Source: Gammaproteobacteria bacterium (lineage in GTDB: Bacteria; Pseudomonadota; Gammaproteobacteria; JACKNK01). Taken from it: a stretch of DNA of 64,000 bases. Below the pieces are notes generated by a model. That model searched no databases and was not told the DNA's origin. It worked only from the letters and a program-made list of their open reading frames with translations. How positions within the stretch are numbered: the first letter of the stretch is position 1; every line of letters starts with the position of its first letter. Location of the stretch: positions 1 to 64,000 of the forward strand of contig JACKNK010000001.1 of assembly GCA_024234955.1 (NCBI GenBank), given 5' to 3'. Of this stretch, positions 17,364 to 26,573 are shown piece after piece. Position numbers and translations under genes: made by a program.

Positions 17364-18440
17364 TTATTGGAGGAAGCCCGGCGCTGAGCGGTCGCTAGTA
17401 CGGTCTGATGGGGTGGAACCGGAGCCGGTCTGATGACAGGTGTAAGGCCAGATCACGCGGGTGTCGGCAGGAACAAGCGTTCCATCATCCAGGTGATAGG
17501 AAATGGCCACGGTCTTCTCGGACTCGGGGAGCGCCTTCATCGCCTGGGAATCGACTGGCAAGGCTTTGCGATACAGGGCATTCGGGTCCATCCAATAGCC
17601 GTCGAAGGGCACCAGCACGGAACCGGAATCGTAGTATTTCGGATTTTCCGAATAGCGCACATCGAAATGCAGTGCGGGGCGGCGGCTGCGTCCTCGGCAG
17701 TCCTTGCCCATGGTCTCGCAACCCAGCAGGCCGGTATTGCCGGTCGTCCCGAGCACATCCCCCATACGAACGCGCTGCCCGACGCTCACGTCCGGTTTGC
17801 TTTCGAAATGGGTGTAGCCGGTGTACACGTAGAGCGGTAGGCCGCTTTCCTCCGGAGTGTGGCGAATCATCACCTCGAAGCCGCGAGCGTTGCTCTCGCC
17901 GGCATACACCGCCACGATTTCGCCCGACATTGCTGCCAGCACAGGCGTCCCGAACGGCACGGGCAAATCGATGCCGCTGTGATAGGCCTCCTTGGGGCGC
18001 TTGTTGGTGTAGTCCTTGGCATACCATTCATCGATCCCCGGACAGTCCACATCCCCCGGCCAGACCGGACGCAGGCCGGTCTCGAACAGGCCGCGATCCT
18101 TTTGTGGCTGGGCGTCATCAAACCCCGCACGTCGGATTGCTGCCATGCTGATCGGGTCGGCCATTGCGGCGGCCTGGGTTTCATCCAACGGTTCGCCAAA
18201 CCGGGTCTTGAGTTCCTGGAGCGTCAGATAGCCGTCGCCATTGGCGTCGATCATCTTGAACTTGCTCTTGCTTTTGGACCATTCCGATGTGCTGATCCTG
18301 CCGTCCCCGTCTTGATCCATCGACTCGATCGCGCCGATTGCACTGCGCGCATGGGCAAGATGCGTAACGCCGAGCAGCGTGGCGGTAGAGAGCAGTCCCA
18401 ATATCCGCCATGTTCCGGGGTGGCTAGCGCGAGCACGCAT
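17364..18440 (-). CDS. Secreted EF-hand / M23-like metallopeptidase
   Basis: 358 residues with a signal peptide (cleavage near HARSAIG). Two EF-hand calcium loops follow (DQDGDGRISTSEW and DANGDGYLTLQEL, residues about 42-80). The C-terminal domain has the M23 zinc signature HSGIDLP and a later LHFDV, with the glycine-rich VLGTTGNTGLLG between them. M23 enzymes cut cell-wall peptides; calcium binding could control activity outside the cytoplasm. The final 25 residues are Ser/Thr-rich and disordered. The EF-hand plus M23 combination is unusual. No operon partner. Confidence 0.82.
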   Translation of the reverse strand: MRARASHPGTWRILGLLSTATLLGVTHLAHARSAIGAIESMDQDGDGRISTSEWSKSKSKFKMIDANGDGYLTLQELKTRFGEPLDETQAAAMADPISMAAIRRAGFDDAQPQKDRGLFETGLRPVWPGDVDCPGIDEWYAKDYTNKRPKEAYHSGIDLPVPFGTPVLAAMSGEIVAVYAGESNARGFEVMIRHTPEESGLPLYVYTGYTHFESKPDVSVGQRVRMGDVLGTTGNTGLLGCETMGKDCRGRSRRPALHFDVRYSENPKYYDSGSVLVPFDGYWMDPNALYRKALPVDSQAMKALPESEKTVAISYHLDDGTLVPADTRVIWPYTCHQTGSGSTPSDRTSDRSAPGFLQ

Positions 18441-18479
18441 TATTCTGGAGGTCCGATCGTTCAGGTTAAACAGGAAGGC

Positions 18480-18506
18480 GGCATCGCGGGTGGGGCCCGC
18501 GATGCC
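18480..18506. terminator. Strong hairpin downstream of ppk2
   Basis: An 11-base perfect stem (ggcatcgcggg and its complement) with a 5-base loop lies just past the ppk2 stop. There is no clear T run, so termination is possible but not certain. Confidence 0.45.
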
Positions 18507-18529
18507 AAAGCGTGAAGACGGATCGAAGA

Positions 18530-19435
18530 TTAGCCCTTGAATTTGCCTTCCGCGATGCGCTGCGCTTCCATCTGCTCCAGTTCGCGGGCGCCGGAGACCA
18601 CGACATCGGGGTTGGGGACCAGATTCACGGCGGCGTCGGAATGCTCATAGGGCGCGCTGTTCAGAATCACGCGGATGGCATTGAGACGCGCCTGATGCTT
18701 GTCGTTGGAACGGATGATCGTCCACGGGGCATAGGTGGTGTTGGTGCGCTTGAGCATTTCGTATTTCACGTTGGTGAAGTCGTCCCAGCGCTCCTGGGCC
18801 TGGACGTCGATCTCGCTCAATTTCCACTGACGCAGCGGGTCGGTCTTGCGGCGTTCGAACCGGCGGGCCTGTTCTTCCTTGGTCACCGAGAAATACAGCT
18901 TGATCAGGATGGTGCCCTGGCGAATCAGATCGCGTTCCAGTTCCACCGTGCCTTTCATGAACTGTTCGTAGTCATCGGCGGTGCAGAATCCGAACACCGG
19001 CTCGACCATGGCACGGTTGTACCAGCTACGATCGAACAGCACGATTTCCCCGCCACGCGGGAATTGCGAGACGTATTTCTGGAAGAACCACTGGGTGCGC
19101 TGTTCGTCGGTCGGTTTGCCGAGGGCAACCACGCGATAGTGCTTTTCGTTCATGTAGCGTGTGACCCGGCGAATGGTCCCGCCCTTGCCCGCTGCGTCAC
19201 GTCCCTCGAACAGGATGATCATGCGGCGCTTGGTGCGCTCCAGGTACTGTTGCAGACGGATAAGCTCGGCCTGATACGGCTTGAGTTCCTCTTCCTGGCG
19301 GTAACGGCGTACGGCCTTCTTTCTGGATTTCCTGAGGGCCGCATTCTCTTCCACGAACGTCTGGTTCTCGGCGATCAGGTCTTCCAGGGTAAGGCTGCGG
19401 CCATTGATTTCGATCTGCGTGGTGTCGTCGGACAT
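18530..19435 (-). CDS. ppk2: Polyphosphate kinase 2
   Basis: A 301-residue single-domain PPK2. It has a Walker A (FEGRDAAGKGGTI, residues about 74-86), a Walker B (IVLFDRSWYNR) and the lid-region RRKTDPLRQWKLS. PPK2 enzymes transfer phosphate between polyphosphate and nucleotides, usually forming GTP or ATP from polyphosphate. The one-domain length and motif spacing fit the Pseudomonas PPK2-type class. It is alone, followed by a hairpin. Confidence 0.93.
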   Translation of the reverse strand: MSDDTTQIEINGRSLTLEDLIAENQTFVEENAALRKSRKKAVRRYRQEEELKPYQAELIRLQQYLERTKRRMIILFEGRDAAGKGGTIRRVTRYMNEKHYRVVALGKPTDEQRTQWFFQKYVSQFPRGGEIVLFDRSWYNRAMVEPVFGFCTADDYEQFMKGTVELERDLIRQGTILIKLYFSVTKEEQARRFERRKTDPLRQWKLSEIDVQAQERWDDFTNVKYEMLKRTNTTYAPWTIIRSNDKHQARLNAIRVILNSAPYEHSDAAVNLVPNPDVVVSGARELEQMEAQRIAEGKFKG

Positions 19436-19618
19436 GATTCAGTTAAGTCTCCAAGGGTCGTATTGCGCCATTGTGCCGCGTTTTGCGTCGGAGTTTATTG
19501 ATGGCGGTCAGCGTGAGGCGCAATCGTGTGTCGGGACAGGAATTGAATGGATATTAGTGATTGATGATAAACAAAGATAAATTTATGATTGCGCGATGAA
19601 TTTTTATGAGCGACGGCG

Positions 19619-19819
19619 ATGAGCGAAGCAGAATTTGCGGCGTGGGGCATGTACCTCGGCGTGGGCGGACTGATCGCCTACATGATGTTCATCATCTGGA
19701 ATCTGGGCCGTGAGTCCAAAGGCGGCAAGTTCGCCTACATCGCGTTGTTCATCGCGCTGGGTCTGGGCATGTTCGCGTTCATTGCTAAGACCGTGATCGT
19801 CGAGTTTCTCGATATGTGA
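19619..19819 (+). CDS. DUF2788-type small membrane protein
   Basis: 66 residues with two membrane helices (about residues 8-28 and 40-62) and a short polar loop (NLGRESKGGKF). It matches the pattern of the DUF2788 family of small inner-membrane proteins, whose function is not known. A symmetrical terminator follows immediately. Confidence 0.75.
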   Translation: MSEAEFAAWGMYLGVGGLIAYMMFIIWNLGRESKGGKFAYIALFIALGLGMFAFIAKTVIVEFLDM

Positions 19820-19839
19820 GCGCCCGATTCAGCAATCTG

Positions 19840-19880
19840 ACGACAAAGGCCGACGGCGACAGGCGTCGGCCTTTGTCGTT
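19840..19880. terminator. Bidirectional terminator
   Basis: acgacaaaggccgac at 19840-19854 pairs with gtcggcctttgtcgt at 19865-19879. It lies between the convergent DUF2788 and yejB-like genes, with T-rich tails on both strands. Confidence 0.75.
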
Positions 19881-19898
19881 ATACGGGCAGGGACGGCC

Positions 19899-21014
19899 TC
19901 ATCGGCGGGAATCGAAATCGATTCTCGGGTCGATGACGACATACATCAGATCGCCAACCAGATTCATCAGTAGGCCCAGCAGGGTGAAGAAATACAGCGT
20001 GCCGAACATCACCGGGTAGTCGCGGTTGATGGCCGCCTCGAAACCGAGCAGGCCGAGCCCGTCGAGGGAGAAGATCACCTCGATCAGCAGGGACGAGCCG
20101 AACAGGATGCCGACGAACGCGGAGGGAAATCCAGCCACCACGATGAGCATGGCGTTGCGGAACACATGTCCGTAAAGCACGCGGTTTTCGCTCAGGCCCT
20201 TGGCACGTGCAGTGAGCACGTACTGTTTGCCGATTTCGTCCATGAACGAGTTCTTGGTGAGCATGGTCAGCCCGGCAAAACTGGAGATCACCAGCGCCAG
20301 AATCGGCAGTGCGATGTGCCAGAAATAATCGACGATGCGCATCGGCCAGGACAGCGAATCCCAGTCGTCCGAGACCAGACCGCGTAACGGGAACCAGTCG
20401 AGGAACGACCCGCCGGCAAACAGCACCACCAACAGGACGGCAAACATGAATCCGGGGATGGCGTAGCCGATGATGATCGCGGCGGAGGTCCAGATGTCGA
20501 AATGCGAGCCGTCGCTGACCGCCTTGCGGATGCCGAGCGGGATCGAGATCAGATAGACGAGCAGGGTGGTCCACAGGCCCAGCGAGATCGATACCGGCAT
20601 CTTGTCGAGCACCAGATCGATGACCGAGCGGTCCCGGAAGAAACTGTCGCCGAAGTCGAAACGGGCGTAATTGCGGATCATCAGCCAGAAGCGCTCGCTG
20701 GCTGGCTTGTCGAAGCCGAACTGGCGCTCCAGATCGGCGACCAGGTCCGGATCCAGGCCCTGTGCACCTCGGTATTTGCTGCTGCCTGTGTTGCCGCCCG
20801 GGCTGCTGGCCGGGTTTGTGGAACTGCTCTGGGTCTCGCCGCTGGCATCGCCGGAAATGCGCGCGGTCGCCCCGATGTCGTGTCCCTGAAGCTGCGCCAG
20901 CACCCGCTCGACCGGGCCGCCGGGCGCCGCCTGCACGATCACGAAGTTCAGAACCATGATCCCGAACAGGGTCGGAATGATCAGCAGCAGTCGGCGGAGT
21001 ATGTAAGCGGCCAT
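19899..21014 (-). CDS. yejB: YejB-like ABC transporter permease
   Basis: A 371-residue inner-membrane permease of the oligopeptide type with six predicted helices. The N-terminus MAAYILRRLLLIIPTLFGIM and the long periplasmic insertion before the second helix (residues about 40-100, Ser/Gly-rich) are typical of the YejB branch, which imports microcin C and peptides in other bacteria. The EAA-type loop is around TARAKGLSENRVLYGHVFRN. The usual partners yejA, yejE and yejF are absent on both sides, so this is an orphan permease in the window. Partners may lie elsewhere. Confidence 0.85.
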   Translation of the reverse strand: MAAYILRRLLLIIPTLFGIMVLNFVIVQAAPGGPVERVLAQLQGHDIGATARISGDASGETQSSSTNPASSPGGNTGSSKYRGAQGLDPDLVADLERQFGFDKPASERFWLMIRNYARFDFGDSFFRDRSVIDLVLDKMPVSISLGLWTTLLVYLISIPLGIRKAVSDGSHFDIWTSAAIIIGYAIPGFMFAVLLVVLFAGGSFLDWFPLRGLVSDDWDSLSWPMRIVDYFWHIALPILALVISSFAGLTMLTKNSFMDEIGKQYVLTARAKGLSENRVLYGHVFRNAMLIVVAGFPSAFVGILFGSSLLIEVIFSLDGLGLLGFEAAINRDYPVMFGTLYFFTLLGLLMNLVGDLMYVVIDPRIDFDSRR

Positions 21015-21111
21015 GCGTGCATTCTAACGCTGGGACCGGGTCGCGGGATTGTCCTGCGGCGCACATAATCGGCTACTCGGGTCACGCACCAAAACCATAA
21101 CGACAATCCTC

Positions 21112-22329
21112 ATGCGCGTACTTCATGTCTTCGATCACTCCCTGCCTCTGCACAGCGGATATACCTTCCGGTCGGTATCCATCCTGCGCGAACAACGTGC
21201 CCTGGGCTGGGAGACCCTGCATCTCACCGGCGGCAAGCAGGGCAGCGGTGCGCTATTGCAGGAGCAGGTGGACGACTGGCTGTTTTATCGCACCCCGGAT
21301 TCCCGAGGCCTGATGTCACACCTTCCCGTGCTCAACCAATGGGCCTTGGTCCGTGACCTCGAACGCCGACTGCTCAGCCTTGCGCAGGCGCTGAGGCCGG
21401 ATGTGATTCATGCCCATTCTCCGGCCTTGAACGGCGTGCCGGCAGTGCGGGTTGGGCGGCGACTGGGTATCCCCGTGGTGTATGAAACCCGCGCCTTCTG
21501 GGAAGATGCGGCGGTCGATCACGGGACCACCACCGAAGGCAGTGTGCGTTATCGTCTGACGCGTGCAATGGAGACCTGGGTGTTCCGTCGCGCCGACGCA
21601 ACGACCACGATCTGCGAGGGCTTGCGCGACGACATCGTGGCGCGCGGAATTCCGGCGGAGCGCGTGACCATCATCCCCAATGCGGTGGATGCCGCGCGAT
21701 TCACCGTATCCACGGTGCGCGATGCGGAACTGGAAATCGCCTTGGGTTTGGACGGCAAAACCGTGCTGGGATTCCTCGGCTCCTTTTACGGCTACGAAGG
21801 CCTCAGACTGTTGATCGACGCGCTTCCCGGCTTGATCCAGCGCGATCCCGCTATCCGGGTCCTGCTTGTCGGCGGCGGTTTCCAGGAGGACAGCCTCAAA
21901 CAGCAGGCGCTCGACCTGGGGGTTGCCGACAAGGTCATCTTCACCGGTCGCGTGCCGCATGCGGTGGTGGATCGTTACTACTCCCTGGTCGACATCCTGG
22001 TCTACCCGCGTCTGTCGATGCGCCTGACCGAGACCGTGACGCCGCTCAAACCTCTGGAGGCGATGGCGCAGGGCAAGCTTCTGATCGCCTCGGATGTTGG
22101 CGGACATCGTGAATTGATCCGGGATGGCGAAACCGGGATGTTGTTCAAGGCGGGGGACAGCCAGGCTCTGGCAGAATGCGTCTGGCACCTCCTGGATGCG
22201 CGCGACCAATGGGATCGGATTCGCGAAAATGGTCGGCGATTCGTGGATACCGAACGGAACTGGCGGAACAGTGTCGCCCGTTATGTGACGGTCTATGCCG
22301 ACGCGCAGGAACGCGCTGGAAGGCGATAA
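21112..22329 (+). CDS. Glycosyltransferase, exosortase/PEP-CTERM-associated type
   Basis: About 405 residues from the ATG at 21112 (MRVLHVFDHSLPLHSGYT). It is a GT4-fold enzyme: N-terminal sugar-acceptor half, then VTIIPNAVDAARF, and the C-terminal nucleotide-sugar site PLKPLEAMAQGKLLIASDVGG (EX7E region). The N-terminus SLPLHSGYTFRS is the pattern of glycosyltransferases found in exosortase A/PEP-CTERM exopolysaccharide systems. A PEP-CTERM substrate is encoded at 36963-37622, consistent with such a system in the genome; no exosortase is in the window. Confidence 0.8.
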   Translation: MRVLHVFDHSLPLHSGYTFRSVSILREQRALGWETLHLTGGKQGSGALLQEQVDDWLFYRTPDSRGLMSHLPVLNQWALVRDLERRLLSLAQALRPDVIHAHSPALNGVPAVRVGRRLGIPVVYETRAFWEDAAVDHGTTTEGSVRYRLTRAMETWVFRRADATTTICEGLRDDIVARGIPAERVTIIPNAVDAARFTVSTVRDAELEIALGLDGKTVLGFLGSFYGYEGLRLLIDALPGLIQRDPAIRVLLVGGGFQEDSLKQQALDLGVADKVIFTGRVPHAVVDRYYSLVDILVYPRLSMRLTETVTPLKPLEAMAQGKLLIASDVGGHRELIRDGETGMLFKAGDSQALAECVWHLLDARDQWDRIRENGRRFVDTERNWRNSVARYVTVYADAQERAGRR

Positions 22330-22402
22330 TCGGCCTGGCACCCGGGTCGGCTGTCGTCGATGGATCGCACGATTCGATTTCAACTGGCGGAAAACCCTCA
22401 CG

Positions 22403-23416
22403 ATGAATGAAAAGGCATGGCTTTCCATCGTGCTGCTGGGCAGCGGCTTGCTGACGGGGCCGATCGCGCATGCGGACACGTCGGAGGGCAGTTCCGACAT
22501 CAATCTTCAGGTCGAGAACGACCTTTTCGTGGGCGACGGCTACGACCAGCATTACACCCACGGGATGCGCCTTTCGACTTTGTACGACCGTGAGTCCCTG
22601 CCGGAATTTTTTACCGAATTCGCCGAAGACCTCTGGCTCAGCGGTCGGGCGCGCGGCGAGATCGGTCTGGGCATGTCCATCTTTACGCCGCAGGACATCA
22701 CCACGACGCTGCTGCAGACGCAGGACCGCCCCTACGCCGGTTGGACCTATCTGAGTTTCGGGCTGTTCTCGGTCGTGGATGAAGCGTCGAATCGCTCGCC
22801 GCGTCTGGATACCCTAGCCGTGGATGTCGGCATCGTCGGACCGTCTTCCTACGCCGGCGAGATCCAGAAATGGTGGCACGACGAGGTCATCAGCGCGCCG
22901 CATCCGTCCGGTTGGCAGCATCAGTTGAACGACGAGATTGCCGGGGTGATGTATCTGAGTTCGGTATGGCGCAAGCCATTGACTCAAAATGGGAACATCG
23001 ATTTCCTGCCCTCGGTCGGTCTGGCCCTGGGAACGGTGGAGAGTTTTGCCAGCGCGGGCGGCACACTCCGCATCGGCACGCATCTGGAGGACGATTTCGG
23101 ACCTCCGAGGATTCGCCCGAATCGACCCGGTGCGGGCTTTATCACCAAACCGCGCGACATGCTCTCCGGCTATCTGTTCGCCGGTGTGGAAGGGCGTTTG
23201 GTAGGACACAACCTGTTTCTGGACGGCAACACCTTTACGGACTCGCACCGTGTCGACAAGAAGTATCTGGTCGCCGACGCTCAGGCCGGATGGATGATCA
23301 GTTACGGGCGGTTGCGCTTCTCGTATGCGCAGATGTGGCGGTCCAAGGAATACACGACGCAGCGCACCGCCGATTCGTTTGGCGCGCTCAGTCTGACGTG
23401 GAATTTGCCGTTCTGA
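22403..23416 (+). CDS. LpxR-like lipid A deacylase, outer membrane
   Basis: 337 residues from the ATG at 22403, with a signal peptide (cleavage near AHADTSEG). The mature protein alternates polar and hydrophobic residues as an outer-membrane beta-barrel and ends in a terminal aromatic (TWNLPF). It has the LpxR signature ENDLF and YTHGMRLS near the N-terminus and RPYAGWTYL further on. LpxR removes the 3'-acyloxyacyl chain of lipid A, changing outer-membrane packing. Catalytic detail has not been confirmed by alignment. It follows the glycosyltransferase closely and may share its transcript. Confidence 0.82.
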   Translation: MNEKAWLSIVLLGSGLLTGPIAHADTSEGSSDINLQVENDLFVGDGYDQHYTHGMRLSTLYDRESLPEFFTEFAEDLWLSGRARGEIGLGMSIFTPQDITTTLLQTQDRPYAGWTYLSFGLFSVVDEASNRSPRLDTLAVDVGIVGPSSYAGEIQKWWHDEVISAPHPSGWQHQLNDEIAGVMYLSSVWRKPLTQNGNIDFLPSVGLALGTVESFASAGGTLRIGTHLEDDFGPPRIRPNRPGAGFITKPRDMLSGYLFAGVEGRLVGHNLFLDGNTFTDSHRVDKKYLVADAQAGWMISYGRLRFSYAQMWRSKEYTTQRTADSFGALSLTWNLPF

Positions 23417-23434
23417 ATCGATAACGACCGGGCT

Positions 23435-24007
23435 TCAGTCCGATTTTTCGGAATCCAGCTCGTTTCGGTTCTTCTGCATCTTCCGGGCAACACGGGCGGC
23501 CTTGCGTTCACGCCACTGGCGGGCAACATTCAGACGCCAGAGCAGGCGGATGCCGAAGTAGCCGAGCATCGAGCCGCCGACCCCCAGGATCAGACAGCCC
23601 AGCAGGAAGGGCCCACCGATATGCTCCAACTGACTCAACAACCACGACCAGCTCAGTTGCAGTTCGTGCTGGCTGATCGCGGGCGCCTGGCCCATCACGA
23701 AAGCCCCGACCAGATACGCGAAATAGAACATCGGGATCATGGTCACCGGGTTGGTGACCCAGACCAGCCCGACCGAGATCGGCAGATTGACGCGGAACAC
23801 GATCGCGCCGGCCGCCGCAAGCAGCATCTGGAAAGGAACCGGTACCGCTGCCATGAACATGCCGACGGCAAACGCGCCGGCCACGGAACGACGGTTCATG
23901 TGCCACAGATTGGGGTTCTGCAGGAGCGTCCCGAACACCTGCAGATGCTTGTGCTCGCGGATGGTCTTGGGGTCCGGCATGTAGCGTTGAATCAGCTTCT
24001 TCGGCAT
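23435..24007 (-). CDS. DUF2062 membrane protein
   Basis: About 190 residues from the ATG at 24007. A basic N-terminal region precedes the DUF2062 core: SVAGAFAVGMFMAAVPVPFQ, then VWVTNPVTMIPMFYFAYLVG, with three membrane helices, a third near GGPFLLGCLILGVGGSMLG, and a basic C-terminus. Function is unknown; relatives often sit beside comEC, as here, where the two genes are divergent with starts about 50 bases apart. Confidence 0.8.
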   Translation of the reverse strand: MPKKLIQRYMPDPKTIREHKHLQVFGTLLQNPNLWHMNRRSVAGAFAVGMFMAAVPVPFQMLLAAAGAIVFRVNLPISVGLVWVTNPVTMIPMFYFAYLVGAFVMGQAPAISQHELQLSWSWLLSQLEHIGGPFLLGCLILGVGGSMLGYFGIRLLWRLNVARQWRERKAARVARKMQKNRNELDSEKSD

Positions 24008-24054
24008 TCGGGCAACCAAGTCTGGGATGTCGATTACGCATTTGGGTCGGAAAA

Positions 24055-26412
24055 ATGAATCGCCGACCCAACCCATCACTGGGCGGTAATTATGCCCAAA
24101 CGCGCGGTGAGCGGGAGCTTGGTTTTGCGCTGGATGCCTTGCCGTTTGCCGCGATCGGACTCACGGTCGGTGCGCTCGCCTGTTTCCTGCTTTCCGAGTT
24201 GCCGCCGGCGTGGTTCAGCCTCGTTTTGCTCGTTGGCGCAGCGGTTGCCTGGCGCTGTCCGCGTTGGCGGGTGATCGGCTTCATTGCCCTCGGTTTCGCA
24301 CTTGCCTGGGTGGCGGCAGAGCAACGGCGGCAGGCGTGGTTGCCAACCGCGCTTGAGGGTCGGACCTTGATCGTCGAGGGGCGTGTGCTGTCGTTACCGT
24401 CACAGGCCTCGACGCGTTTCGATTTTCAGATCGATGCTCAGGCCGACGCCGCGAACTGTCCAGCCTGTGGACGGGTGCGGTTGGGATGGCAGGACGCCCC
24501 GGCATTGCGGCTTGGGCAACGTTGGCGATTCGCGGTGCGGCTGAAGGCGCCACGAGGCTTGAGCAATCCCGGCATATTCGATTATGAACGCTGGTTGTTC
24601 GAGCGGGGCTATGTGGCTACCGGCTACGTTCGTGAACGCGACCAGAAGCCCGCGTGGCTGGCATCCGCTACCGGCGTGACGGCATGGCGTCAGGTCGTGC
24701 TCGACCGGATTGGCGCCGCCTTGCACGGTCAGGGCATGCACGCGGTCATCGCGGCCCTGGCGACCGGTGAACGCGCGGCGATGACAGATTCGCAATGGGC
24801 CGTGTTCCGGGCGACCGGAACCGGGCATCTGGTGGCGATATCCGGTCTGCATGTCGGGCTGGTCGCCGGACTGGTGTTCCTGCTCGTTCGACGTTTCAGC
24901 GGGCCCTGGAACTTATGGATTCCAACGCCACGACTGGCTGCCATGTTGGCTCTGGGCGCAGCCATCTTCTATGCGGCATTGGCAGGATTCTCGTTGCCCA
25001 CACAACGGGCCGTGATCATGTTGTCGGCGGCGTTTCTCGGGCCGCTGCTCGGGCGAGCCGTGGCACCGCATCATGGTTTGTCGCTGGCCTTGTTGCTGGT
25101 GGTGATGATGCAGCCGATTGCCGTGCTGGCACCGGGATTCTGGCTGTCGTTCGGGGCGGTTGGGGTGATCCTGTTCATCGCCAGCGGGCGGGCCGGAGGG
25201 CCGCGTTGGTGGCGTTGGGGGCGGACGCATCTGTGGATCGCGTTCGGACTCGCGCCGTTGTCGCTGTACTGGTTTGCGCAGACTTCGCTGGTCGCGCCAC
25301 TGGCGAACCTGGTTGCCGTGCCCTGGGTCAGCGTCTTTGTGGTGCCCTTGGTAATACTTGGGGCGCTTCCCGGCTTGCTGCCGGGAAGTGCAAACACTGC
25401 GATGTCCGATTGGCTGCTGCGCGAGGCTGAGGCCATGCTTGCCGGGCTCTGGCCGTTGCTAGAGTGGTTGGGGCAGTGGTCGTGGGCGTCGTGGCAACCC
25501 GCGTCCGGCGGCGGACTCGCGTTGGCCGCGCTGGCTTTGGCGTTCGCCTTGATCGCGGCGCCGCGCGGCTGGCCGGGGCGATGGTTGGCGATGCCGGTTC
25601 TGCTCCCGGTGTTCTGGCCCACCGCCAACCCGACCCCTCCGCTTGGCGGCTTCGAATTGACCGTGCTGGATGTCGGCCAGGGGCTGAGCGCCTTGGTGCG
25701 CACCGCGCATCACAATCTGTTATACGACACCGGTCCAAGCTATCCGACCGGCTTCGACACCGGCGAGAGGATCGTGGCGCCCTATCTGCGCTCGCGGGCC
25801 ATCGAGCGGCTGGACCTCGTGCTCGTCAGTCATGGCGACAACGATCATCGCGGCGGGCTGGAGGCGGTGCGCGATGGGGTGACGGTGGAGCGCGTGATCA
25901 GCGGTGAGCCCGACCGAGTGCCGGGCGCAGAGCCGTGTCATGCCGGAATGAACTGGGAGTGGGACGCCGTGCGCTTCCGGGTCATCGGCCCGAAGCCGGG
26001 TCATGCCAAACGCGGCAACGACGCGTCCTGCGTGTTACGCATCGAAACTGCCGACGATGCGCTGATCCTGACCGCCGATCTGGAATCCTCGGGTGAGGAG
26101 GAATTGCTTCAGGATGAGATCGCCAATCTGCCCGCCGGGGTGTTGCAGATTCCGCATCACGGTAGCGCGAGTTCCTCTCGACCGGCGTTCGTGTCTGCGG
26201 TGAGGCCACGCATCGGCATCGTGACGGCGGGGTATCGCAATGTCTTCGGGTTGCCTCGGGATGACATTCTGCAACGGTATCGGGCCTTCGGTACGGAGAT
26301 CCGCGATACCCGTTTCGACGGAGCGCTGCGTTTGAACTTTCCGCCTGACGGTCGGGCCAAAGTGGTCCATGCCCAGCGGATCGACGGGCGAAAGGTCTGG
26401 ACGCCGGAATGA
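24055..26412 (+). CDS. comEC: DNA internalisation protein ComEC/Rec2
   Basis: A 785-residue inner-membrane protein. It has an N-terminal hydrophobic region with an OB-like domain, a competence core (ATGTGHLVAISGLHVGLVAG) with several helices, and a C-terminal metallo-beta-lactamase domain with VSHGDNDHRGGL and QIPHHGSASSSR. ComEC is the channel that carries single-stranded DNA into the cytoplasm during natural transformation. Natural uptake would fit with the foreign cassettes found later in this window, although that link is inference. It is divergent from the DUF2062 gene. Confidence 0.93.
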   Translation: MNRRPNPSLGGNYAQTRGERELGFALDALPFAAIGLTVGALACFLLSELPPAWFSLVLLVGAAVAWRCPRWRVIGFIALGFALAWVAAEQRRQAWLPTALEGRTLIVEGRVLSLPSQASTRFDFQIDAQADAANCPACGRVRLGWQDAPALRLGQRWRFAVRLKAPRGLSNPGIFDYERWLFERGYVATGYVRERDQKPAWLASATGVTAWRQVVLDRIGAALHGQGMHAVIAALATGERAAMTDSQWAVFRATGTGHLVAISGLHVGLVAGLVFLLVRRFSGPWNLWIPTPRLAAMLALGAAIFYAALAGFSLPTQRAVIMLSAAFLGPLLGRAVAPHHGLSLALLLVVMMQPIAVLAPGFWLSFGAVGVILFIASGRAGGPRWWRWGRTHLWIAFGLAPLSLYWFAQTSLVAPLANLVAVPWVSVFVVPLVILGALPGLLPGSANTAMSDWLLREAEAMLAGLWPLLEWLGQWSWASWQPASGGGLALAALALAFALIAAPRGWPGRWLAMPVLLPVFWPTANPTPPLGGFELTVLDVGQGLSALVRTAHHNLLYDTGPSYPTGFDTGERIVAPYLRSRAIERLDLVLVSHGDNDHRGGLEAVRDGVTVERVISGEPDRVPGAEPCHAGMNWEWDAVRFRVIGPKPGHAKRGNDASCVLRIETADDALILTADLESSGEEELLQDEIANLPAGVLQIPHHGSASSSRPAFVSAVRPRIGIVTAGYRNVFGLPRDDILQRYRAFGTEIRDTRFDGALRLNFPPDGRAKVVHAQRIDGRKVWTPE

Positions 26413-26438
26413 GCCAGCCGGCGATCCTTTACCGCGAT

Positions 26439-26459
26439 CCGGGCGGCGCCGCCGCCCGG
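26439..26459. other. G+C-rich palindrome
   Basis: ccgggcggc / gccgcccgg around a 3-base centre, between comEC and exbB. There is no T run, so it may be a weak terminator or chance. Confidence 0.35.
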
Positions 26460-26573
26460 TGTTCGAGTCCGGCAGGTCCGAACCGCGAGCAATAAGTGTG
26501 AGCAACACGTTTCGACTGGGTTCCGGCTTCCGTTACCATTGCCCATCGTTTCCTTCGACCCATCGAGGCGCGC

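Noticed and set aside
26450..26475. tRNA-like T-loop (gtgttcgagtccggc) between comEC and exbB
   Set aside because: No matching acceptor, D or anticodon stems could be built around it.
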